Below, one piece after another: positions 55,654-64,000 of a stretch of 64,000 bases of DNA (within the stretch, counting starts at the first letter, position 1; each line of letters begins with the position of its first letter). The stretch is taken from contig NC_083571.1 in assembly GCF_027579695.1 (NCBI RefSeq), positions 45,354,890-45,418,889 of the forward strand, read 5' to 3'. The notes under the pieces are model-generated. The model was not told the origin of the DNA. It saw only the letters and a list, made by a program, of their open reading frames with translations, and searched no databases. The stretch comes from Neoarius graeffei. Lineage: Eukaryota; Chordata; Actinopteri; Siluriformes; Ariidae. Position numbers and translations under genes: made by a program.

Positions 55654-56739
55654 AACAATTTCAACTGCTCTAAAGATGCTTAAAGTGAATAAATGTAGCT
55701 CTAGCTGTAGCGATGACTAAGCCACTATCAAATGTTACATTTTCATGTATTTCTACTCATATAGAAATATTGGAGATTCCAGGGGTTTCTCACTCTCAAC
55801 AGTTTACATTACTGCATTTACATTCTTTACAATAACACAGCATCACTGGTGTTCATTATGAGTGAAGACGGAAGAGATGGTGGAGAGATTTCTAATACCT
55901 TTCGGCTGCTCTGTTGACCTTCCCATCATTATGTATGTTCCCCTCCCCACCCCCACTCCAAAGAAATATATTTTGTGCAATGTAATCATTGGGTTTGGAG
56001 CTTTTAAGCACTCATTGAGACATGATGAATGATGGTAAAAGAGGATAGACTGCAGAGTAAAGCTTTGAGGAATGTGTCTGCAGGCTAAGGGTGGAGCTGA
56101 TTGAAAGAGTCCGAACAGAATGTGAAGGTAACATCAAACGTGCAATAATACTTTTATGCATGTAAAAACAGTATTTTACAGCAAAGATGGCAACTATATT
56201 TAACCCTTTAGAACCCTGTAAAATTCTAGCATTCCTTTCAAAATCTTCGAAATTCTGAATATTTTCAGAATTAAATGTTTAATGAAGGTTAATAATCACT
56301 GCTCCAAACAAAATAAGTTCAATCTACAGTTTAGTATTAAAATCAGTGAAAAAACAATTACAAGCTGATCTTATTTTGAAGGTAAGTGACACCTCTTCAA
56401 TGTATACCCAAAACCATATGACAGAACTCATAATACCAAAATGTTAACCAGCCAAGGATCAAAGGAGCAGTATAACTTGATGAGCTGTACTGTAACATTA
56501 CAATTCAAAAAAGATATGTTTAGTAAATGTTAAATAATTATTATGCATAAGCAAGAGGGGAATAAATAATAATAAAAATAACATGCTGAAACTAATATCA
56601 GTCATTGAAAAGCCTCATGAAATTAGTAACATACAGTATACTGTATTCTTTCCATTTCCATATTCTGGTATATTTTTGGGATTTTTTTTTTAATAACCAA
56701 ACCCTGACACTTTCCTAGAACACTGTCACAGACTTATGA
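55654..56739. other. No recognised feature
   Basis: AT-rich, unassigned. Confidence 0.35.
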
Positions 56740-57215
56740 TAGCACATTTATTTTCACGATACTATTCAGGATCTGAACAACATCTGGTCTTTTTTCAATT
56801 GTAATTCCCCCACGCCCCACAGTTTCAGTAAGCCTGCGCCCTTGGCTGACAGGAGTGGAACCTGATGTAGTCATCTGCTGTAGCCCACCCTCCTCCGGGT
56901 TCAGTGTGTTGTGCATCCTGAAAGGCTTTTCTGCTCACCAGGGTTGTAAAGAGTGGTTATTTGAGTTACCTTAGCCTTCCTGTCAGCTTCAACCAATCTG
57001 GTCTTCTCTCCTCCCCTCTCTTTTTTTTAAAGTGTTCTTCTCTTATCAAACTTTCAAACCACTGGGTGTTTTTGTTTTTTTTAAACTCTAGAGACTGCTG
57101 TGCGTGAAAACCCCAGGAGCTTAGCAGTTTCTGAAATACTCAGACCATCTGGCACCAACAACCACACAGTCTGTGAGATTACATGTTTTTGCACATTTTG
57201 ATGTGAACACAAATT
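56740..57215 (-). pseudogene. Tc1-like relic (second family copy)
   Basis: Minus-strand sequence includes ggtctgagtatttcagaaac and CCTGGGGTTTTCACGCACAG, matching the relic at 18296-18775. The transposase continues at 56734-56916 (SGSTPVSQGRRLTETVGRG). Ends are missing and frames are broken. Confidence 0.65.
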
Positions 57216-57949
57216 AACCATTTGCTGATTAGGGCTCTAAATCCTCATTTGGTCCAAATGATCAACTCCTCTGGAGCAGTGATGGTTTCAGATGGTATGA
57301 TTTTGGATTGTGGCTTTTCCATTTGCTGCCCAATAAAGTTAGATATGAAACCTTCTTATCCCTCCACCTACACACTACATTGCCACTGTTGGCCAATTTG
57401 GCACTCTCCTAGCTCCAGTTTTGAGGTTTAGAGGTCTCTTCCTGTTTGGTCTAATGGTTGTACAGAAGTGTGTCAGCTTGCAGCAAATCTCTCACAAGGG
57501 AAACATAACTTTCAGCATATGGTTGGTGGTGAGACAACAAGGAGCTTTCCATTAACTCCAGGACTGCATTATAAGCCAGAGCACAATGCTTTTCATTCAT
57601 TCTCATTCCCAATGTAGATTTTAGTGAATTGCACACGTGCCATATTTTGATCCCCATCAGTCTTAATCATTGTCTTATATTTTTACATTATTATCCTAGG
57701 GGCTAAAAGGTTTTGGGAAATTTTCCTGGAGCACCTCCAAAAATTAAGCAAACTTCATGAATGTTGTGTTGGCACTGGACTGTAGATGACTTGAAGTATT
57801 TGCATGGCTGCTCAGGACAACATTCTGGCTACATGGACCACAATGGAAACAATGGAAACAAGCGCTGTGCGCTTTATTGTGTTATCCTGGTATGATTATG
57901 TCAATATTTTATATATTTATTTATGTAAAGTTTTTACATGTTTATACCG

Positions 57950-57980
<31 letters not shown>

Positions 57981-58075
57981 TACATATGAAACTTGTACTG
58001 CTTCACCTCTGACGCAGTAATTCACTAGGGAAGGAAACTGGTATATTCCTATGAGTATATTAATTTATGTAGGAC
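57216..58075. other. No recognised gene; (TCAA)n microsatellite
   Basis: A (TCAA)n run of about 8 units lies at 57947-57979. The remainder is unassigned. Confidence 0.4.
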
Positions 58076-58085
58076 ATCATCTGCA

Positions 58086-58458
58086 CAGGGCGGCACGGTG
58101 GTGTAGTGGTTAGCGCTGTCGCCTCACAGCAAGAAGGTCCTGGGTTCGAGCCCCGGGGCCGGCGAGGGCCTTTCTGTGTGGAGTTTGCATGTTCTCCCCG
58201 TGTCCGCGTGGGTTTCCTCCGGGTGCTCCGGTTTCCCCAACAGTCCAAAGACATGCAGGTTAGGTTAACTGGTGACTCTAAATTGACTGTAGGTGTGAAT
58301 GTGAGTGTGAATGGTTGTCTATGTGTCAGCCCTGTGATGACCTGGCGACTTGTCCAGGGTGTACCCCGCCTTTCGCCCGTAGTCAGCTGGGATAGGCTCC
58401 AGCTTGCCTGCGACCCTGTAGAAGGATAAAGCGGCTAGAGATAATGAGATGAGATGAG
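58086..58458 (+). mobile_element. V-SINE A
   Basis: Forward full-length copy with head GGGCGGCACGGTGGTGTAGT, B box GGTTCGAGCCC and a short ATGAG tail. The direct repeat atcatctgca is at 58076-58085 and 58459-58468. It lacks the 6-bp 'tgtgtc' unit present in SINE B, and reads CCAACAGTCC. Confidence 0.95.
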
Positions 58459-58659
58459 ATCATCTGCAAAGTTGTGTCAGTGCACAAGCAGACAGCAGTT
58501 CTGGACATAGATTGATGTGGTGCACAAGGTGGTGAAAAAATAAAGCCAATTAGAGTGCCAACTCCATTAGTACTTTAATGTAATTACTTTTTTGTAATTA
58601 ATAAATTTTTTCATTAATCAGTCAGTCAACACCATTTTCTACACTCCCCAAGATGCATA

Positions 58660-59688
58660 CAGTGGTGCTTGAAAGTTTGTGAACCCTTTAGAATTTTCTA
58701 TATTTGTGCATAAATATGACCTAAAACATCATTAGATTTTCACACAAGTCCTAAAAGTAGATAAAGAGAACCCAGTTAAACAAATGAGACAAAAATATTA
58801 TACTTGGTCATTTATTTATTGAGGAAAATGATCCAATATTACATATCTGTCAGTGGCAAAAGTATGTGAATCTCTAGGATTAGCAGTTAATTTGAAGGTG
58901 AAATTTGAGTCAGGTGTTTTCAGTCGATGAGATGACAATCAGGTGCGAGTGGGCACCCTGTTTTATTTAAAGAACAGGGATCTATCAAAGTCTGATCTTC
59001 ACAACACGTTTGTGGAAGTGTATCATGGCACGAACAAAGGAGATTTCTGAGGACCTCAGAAAAAGCATTGCTGATGCTCATCAGGCTGGAAAAGGTTACA
59101 AAACCATCTCTAAAGAGTTTGGACTCCACCAATCCACAGTCAGACAGATTGTGTACAAATGGAGGAAATTCAAGACCATCATTACCCTCCCCAGGAGTGG
59201 TCAACCAACAAAGATCACTCCAAGAACAAGGCATGTAATAGTCGGTGAGGTCACAAAGGACCCCAGGGTAAGTTCTAAGCAACTGAAGGCCTCTCTCACA
59301 TTGGCTAATGTTAATGTTCATGAGTCCACCATCAGGAGAACACTGAACAACAATGGTGTGCATGGCAGGGTTGCAAGGAGAAAGCCACTGCTGTCCAAAA
59401 AAACCATTGCTGCTTGTCCGCAGTTTGCTAAAGATCACGTGGACAAGCCAGAAGGCTATTGGAAAAAAGTTTTGTGGACAGATGAGACCAAAATAAAACT
59501 TTTTGGTTTAAATGAGAAGTGTTATGTTTGGAGAAAGGAAAACACTGCATTCCAGCATAAGAACCTTATCCCATCTGTGAAACATGGTGGTGGTAGTATC
59601 ATGGTTTGGGCCTGTATTGCTGCATCTGGGCCAGGATGGCTTGCCATCATTGATGGAACAATGAATTCTGAATTATACCAGCGAATTG
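58660..59688 (+). pseudogene. Tc1 5' part, unit 1
   Basis: Starts CAGTGGTGCTTGAAAG after TA at 58658-58659. The transposase from ATG at 59025 (MARTKEISEDLRKS) runs through two DNA-binding modules and WTDET to NSELYQRI, and is then cut by SINE sequence at 59689. The catalytic second half is absent from this unit. Confidence 0.92.
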
Positions 59689-60065
59689 GGGCGGCACGGT
59701 GGTGTAGTGGTTAGCGCTGTCGCCTCACAGCAAGAAGGTCCTGGGTTCGAGCCCCGGGGCTGGCGAGGGCCTTTCTGTGTGGAGTTTGCATGTTCTCCCC
59801 GTGTCCGCGTGGGTTTCCTCCGGGTGCTCCGGTTTCCCCCACAGTCCAAAGACATGCAGGTTAGGTTAACTGGTGACTCTAAATTGACCGTAGGTGTGAA
59901 TGTGAGTGTGAATGGTTGTCTGTGTCTATGTGTCAGCCCTGTGATGACCTGGCGACTTGTCCAGGGTGTACCCCGCCTTTCACCCGTAGTCAGCTGGGAT
60001 AGGCTCCAGCTTGCCTGCGACCCTGTAGAAGGATAAAGCGGCTAGAGATAATGAGATGAGATGAG
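59689..60065 (+). mobile_element. V-SINE A/B hybrid
   Basis: The left border is inside Tc1 (accagcgaattg at 59677-59688), as in SINE B. The right border is atcatctgca (60066-60075), as in SINE A, so the two sides do not share a target duplication. Diagnostic bases match B as far as GTCTGTGTCTATGTG. One private base, CACCCGTAGTC, differs from both. Confidence 0.93.
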
Positions 60066-60266
60066 ATCATCTGCAAAGTTGTGTCAGTGCACAAGCAGAC
60101 AGCAGTTCTGGACATAGATTGATGTGGTGCACAAGGTGGTGAAAAAATAAAGCCAATTAGAGTGCCAACTCCATTAGTACTTTAATGTAATTACTTTTTT
60201 GTAATTAATAAATTTTTTCATTAATCAGTCAGTCAACACCATTTTCTACACTCCCCAAGATGCATA

Positions 60267-62240
60267 CAGTGGTGCTTGAAAGTTTGTGAACCCTTTAGAA
60301 TTTTCTATATTTGTGCATAAATATGACCTAAAACATCATTAGATTTTCACACAAGTCCTAAAAGTAGATAAAGAGAACCCAGTTAAACAAATGAGACAAA
60401 AATATTATACTTGGTCATTTATTTATTGAGGAAAATGATCCAATATTACATATCTGTCAGTGGCAAAAGTATGTGAATCTCTAGGATTAGCAGTTAATTT
60501 GAAGGTGAAATTTGAGTCAGGTGTTTTCAGTCGATGAGATGACAATCAGGTGCGAGTGGGCACCCTGTTTTATTTAAAGAACAGGGATCTATCAAAGTCT
60601 GATCTTCACAACACGTTTGTGGAAGTGTATCATGGCACGAACAAAGGAGATTTCTGAGGACCTCAGAAAAAGCATTGCTGATGCTCATCAGGCTGGAAAA
60701 GGTTACAAAACCATCTCTAAAGAGTTTGGACTCCACCAATCCACAGTCAGACAGATTGTGTACAAATGGAGGAAATTCAAGACCATCATTACCCTCCCCA
60801 GGAGTGGTCAACCAACAAAGATCACTCCAAGAACAAGGCATGTAATAGTCGGTGAGGTCACAAAGGACCCCAGGGTAAGTTCTAAGCAACTGAAGGCCTC
60901 TCTCACATTGGCTAATGTTAATGTTCATGAGTCCACCATCAGGAGAACACTGAACAACAATGGTGTGCATGGCAGGGTTGCAAGGAGAAAGCCACTGCTG
61001 TCCAAAAAAACCATTGCTGCTTGTCCGCAGTTTGCTAAAGATCACGTGGACAAGCCAGAAGGCTATTGGAAAAAAGTTTTGTGGACAGATGAGACCAAAA
61101 TAAAACTTTTTGGTTTAAATGAGAAGTGTTATGTTTGGAGAAAGGAAAACACTGCATTCCAGCATAAGAACCTTATCCCATCTGTGAAACATGGTGGTGG
61201 TAGTATCATGGTTTGGGCCTGTATTGCTGCATCTGGGCCAGGATGGCTTGCCATCATTGATGGAACAATGAATTCTGAATTATACCAGCGAATTGGGGCG
61301 GCACGGTGGTGTAGTGGTTAGCGCTGTCGCCTCACAGCAAGAAGGTCCTGGGTTCGAGCCCCGGGGCTGGCGAGGGCCTTTCTGTGTGGAGTTTGCATGT
61401 TCTCCCCGTGTCCGCGTGGGTTTCCTCCGGGTGCTCCGGTTTCCCCCACAGTCCAAAGACATGCAGGTTAGGTTAACTGGTGACTCTAAATTGACCGTAG
61501 GTGTGAATGTGAGTGTGAATGGTTGTCTGTGTCTATGTGTCAGCCCTGTGATGACCTGGCGACTTGTCCAGGGTGTACCCCGCCTTTCGCCCGTAGTCAG
61601 CTGGGATAGGCTCCAGCTTGCCTGCGACCCTGTAGAAGGATAAAGCGGCTAGAGATAATGAGATGAGACCAGCGAATTGTAAAGGAAAATGTCAGGACAT
61701 CTGTCCATGAACTGAATCTCAAGAGAAGGTGGATCATGCAGCAAGACAATGACCCAAAGCACACAAGTCGTTCTACCAAAGAATGGTTAAAGAAGAATAA
61801 AGTTAATGGCCAAGTCAAAGTCCTGACCTTAATCCAATCGAAATGTTGTGGAAGGACCTGAAGCGAGCAGTTCACGTGAGGAAACCCACCAACATCCCAG
61901 AGTTGAAGCTGTTCTGTATGGAGGAATGGGCTAAAATTCCTCCAAGCTGGTGTGCAGGACTGATCAACAGTTACCAGAAACATTTAGCTGCAGTTATTGC
62001 TGCACAAGGGGGTCACAATGAAAGCAAAGGTTCACATACTTTTGCCACTCACAGGTATGTAACATTGGGTAATTTCCTCAATAAATAAATGACCAAGTAC
62101 AATATTTTTGTCTCATTTGTTTAACTGGGTTCTCTTTATCTACTTTTAAGACTTGTGTGAAAATCTGATGTTGTTTTAGGTCATATTTATGCAGAGATTT
62201 AGAAAATTCTAAAGGGTTCACAAACTTTCAAGCACCACTG
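60267..62240 (+). mobile_element. Tc1-like transposon, unit 2, with V-SINE
   Basis: Full-length family copy (TA at 60265-60266 and 62241-62242) split by SINE B at 61296-61667. The transposase N-part runs 60632-61295. The C-part resumes at 61680 (MQQDNDPKHT near 61735) but an 8-10-base deletion near 61809 destroys the frame between NKVN and the third catalytic region. It is inactive. Confidence 0.92.
61296..61667 (+). mobile_element. V-SINE B
   Basis: Forward copy inserted in Tc1. The 12-bp direct repeat accagcgaattg lies at 61284-61295 and 61668-61679, proving an insertion into the transposon. Confidence 0.95.
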
Positions 62241-62242
62241 TA

Positions 62243-63136
62243 ATATTTTTGGCAGCAAAGAAAATGTAAAAATTGAACTCAGCCATAATTTCCAAAAATC
62301 TAAGGCTTATAAACAGATTAATAATGTGTTATTTAACAAAGAAAAAAACAGCATCATTGACATGGGGAATCCTTCTGTATGGAGACCTTATTATTTTTTT
62401 TAACATTCATGGAAGGAGTCTCTAGTATCAGGGTTTTGTAACGGTCAGTATTTTTTCCGCCAGTGTAAAGTCTTCAAGAAAGAGAGGACTTTTCTGGTTT
62501 TATGGCAACACAGTAAACATGTTAATAAAAATAGGGACACAAACTGCTGGGAATTTTTTTTTTGGTGGGGTACCAAGAATTCTGTTTATGCAACTCACAT
62601 AGCAAATTCTCTGCTTAAACAAAGTAACCAATGCTTACTTTTTGTCATTATTTTTTTATTTTATTTTTAAATGTATTCAAAGTGTAATAATTTTAAGGTG
62701 TTAACAAACATGTCAGTAGTCAATTAAATAACACTTAACACTACCATACATACAGTACATAACATTTTACAGAGCAAAGACAATTTTTTTTAAAGCAAAA
62801 ACTAACAGTGTTTTATAGGAAAGAAATAATTTGAGGAGCAAAAACTGACAAAGGACACAGCTACAAATAAATCCAAAAATTTAAAATAGACTCCTTTAAT
62901 ATCACCAAATGTGCTCATGTTAATGCATACACTTTTTGCAGAGATTATGCAGGAGAAGAGAAATTTGCAACAGATACACTGACCCCACTACTGAGATTCT
63001 TGTGCATATTTTGCAAACTCAATATCAAAACTTTACACAAACAATTTACTGAGGAATGTAAAAGTTTATTGCTGTATAAGAAGGTATATATTTAAAATCA
63101 CAGGGTAGAGAAAGCAGCCTTTGGGTTGAGATTGGC
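62243..63136. other. No recognised feature
   Basis: AT-rich, unassigned. Confidence 0.35.
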
Positions 63137-63294
63137 CTAGCGATGGCCGTATTTGGCAGACCAGTCTGTGCGGCCGTGAACGGGCTGAAGAGGAGGCCGA
63201 GATCTCATGCCAGGTGTGCTCTTGGTGGGAGATGGCACGTAGGACGATGTGCCCACGTGACTGTTTGCCCTGCTTGATTTCCATGTTGCATAAT
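63137..63294 (-). CDS. Candidate terminal exon of a host gene
   Basis: On the minus strand a pyrimidine-rich acceptor (TTTTCTTAG, AG at 63295-63296) is followed by 52 codons ending in TAG at 63137-63139. The residues are rich in S, P, R and T (for example SSYVPSPTKSTPGMRSRPP and GRTDWSAKYGHR). Unlike the surrounding AT-rich sequence, this stretch has balanced base composition and no transposon resemblance. I do not recognise the protein. It may be a real terminal exon or a chance open frame. Confidence 0.4.
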
Positions 63295-63865
63295 CTAAGA
63301 AAATTACAAGTTAACATGAAACAGAATTAAATATAGCTTTCCCCCCAGGGGGGAAAAAATATATATTAAATACACAGGTATAAATGCACTAATTACACAT
63401 AGATATTTAAAACATACACACACTGAAAAGACATCTGTGTCGATAAAGTACAGAAACGCACTGACAAACATTGATGGTGAGTCGGATTTGGGTATTGAAT
63501 TTCATTTCAAAGCCAGAAGCATTCACAGGTGTGCACAATTTAATGTCTTAAAGACATGCAAATTTAAGCTGTATTTCAAGAGGGCAAATTATTTGTATTA
63601 TATCCATTCAGAGAAATGGGGCATTTTGTAACCTTGAATAATTAATGCACATCATGTATGATTGGCATTAGGGAAATAAGGCAATGCAAGCCATGTTGCA
63701 ACATATTACAATTTTACTTCAGGTAAAGTTAACCTCAAAAACAGTGTAAAAACCCGATTATGTTCAGAAGATTACTACTTCTCTCCACTTTCCTTACTAC
63801 AGTCAAATGTAAGACACTTTCTGTATATTCTGGTCTGGGACACCATCCCTGAGGCCAAGTTTACA
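63295..63865. other. No recognised feature
   Basis: If 63137-63294 is an exon, this would be intron. A plus-strand 64-codon frame at 63437-63631 shows no domain. Confidence 0.35.
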
Positions 63866-63867
63866 TT

Positions 63868-64000
63868 AGACCGTATCTGTCTCGTTTTCTTCGCGGATGC
63901 ACTGTCCGTTTACATTAAACCGCCTGGAAACGCCGGGAAACGGGAATCCGTCAGGGTCCACGTATTCAATCCAGATCGTGTCAGCTCCGGTGCTGTGTAA
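63868..64000 (+). mobile_element. Probable dispersed repeat, cut by the window end
   Basis: The segment begins AGTTTACATTAGACCGTATC and contains a second GTTTACATTAAACCG. It is GC-rich against its AT-rich flank. The wording resembles a repeat common in fish genomes, probably a non-autonomous DNA transposon, but only one end is visible. Confidence 0.4.

Larger units (their letters stand above)
58459..61672 (+). repeat. 1,607-bp tandem duplication (two units)
   Basis: 58459 onward repeats at 60066 onward. Each unit holds about 200 bp of flanking sequence, a Tc1 5' part and a V-SINE. The Tc1 ORFs of the two units (59025 and 60632 starts) encode identical residues. Confidence 0.9.

Noticed and set aside
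58094..58160. Possible tRNA gene (A and B boxes)
   Set aside because: It is the tRNA-like head of a V-SINE. The same head recurs in every full-length copy.
58920..59438. 172-codon minus-strand frame, repeated at 60527-61045
   Set aside because: It is antisense to the Tc1 transposase in both tandem units.

Overview
This window looks like a transposon-dense stretch of a teleost nuclear genome. The evidence is V-SINE copies with a tRNA-like head, the conserved central V domain and an ATGAG tail; several Tc1 families; L2-type LINE tails ending in TTGAC/TTGAT repeats; and microsatellites. An ostariophysan, perhaps a catfish, is plausible but is inference. Almost everything recognisable is a mobile element. 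One possible host exon lies near the right edge (63137-63294). There are no bacterial features, rRNA units, free-standing tRNA genes or CRISPR arrays.

Layout. 0-26 kb: old, fragmented elements. These are L2 tails, relic Tc1 and Ty3/gypsy pol pieces, a long-armed piggyBac-type MITE (7455-8599), a broken Tc1 (10205-11806), a Gmr1-type gypsy end (13920-15362), and a nest in which a Kolobok-type THAP element (TTAA target, AGGAG ends) sits inside a SINE that sits inside a Tc1 relic and itself holds two V-SINEs (15.5-18.8 kb). Further right are a piggyBac transposase relic (20.4-21.6 kb), an L2 ORF2 fragment split by a V-SINE, and another Tc1 relic (24487-26077).

26.455-44.774 kb is one nested insertion on the minus strand. 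A Gmr1-like Ty3/gypsy element (TSD AAGTG; order gag-PR-INT-RT-RH) carries an endogenous retrovirus in its pol (28254-37994, TSD GGTGG, near-identical 1.14-kb LTRs, gag, pro-pol and env, tRNA-Leu-type PBS). It also carries an endonuclease-bearing non-LTR retrotransposon in the (CA)n tract of its 5' LTR (40987-44544).

44.8-64 kb: V-SINEs; a non-autonomous LTR element (47552-50116, TSD GGCAT) whose interior encodes a Pro/Glu/Ser-rich repeat protein with PPxY-like motifs; a Gmr1 fragment cleanly split by a Tc1 (50555-52164); an apparently intact Tc1 with IR/DR ends (53528-55132); and a 1,607-bp tandem duplication of SINE plus Tc1 sequence (58.1-61.7 kb) best explained by recombination between two V-SINEs.

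The elements do not form a pathway. They record a series of insertions whose order can be read from the nesting and the target-site duplications. Boundaries were read by eye and can be off by a few bases where ends are decayed.
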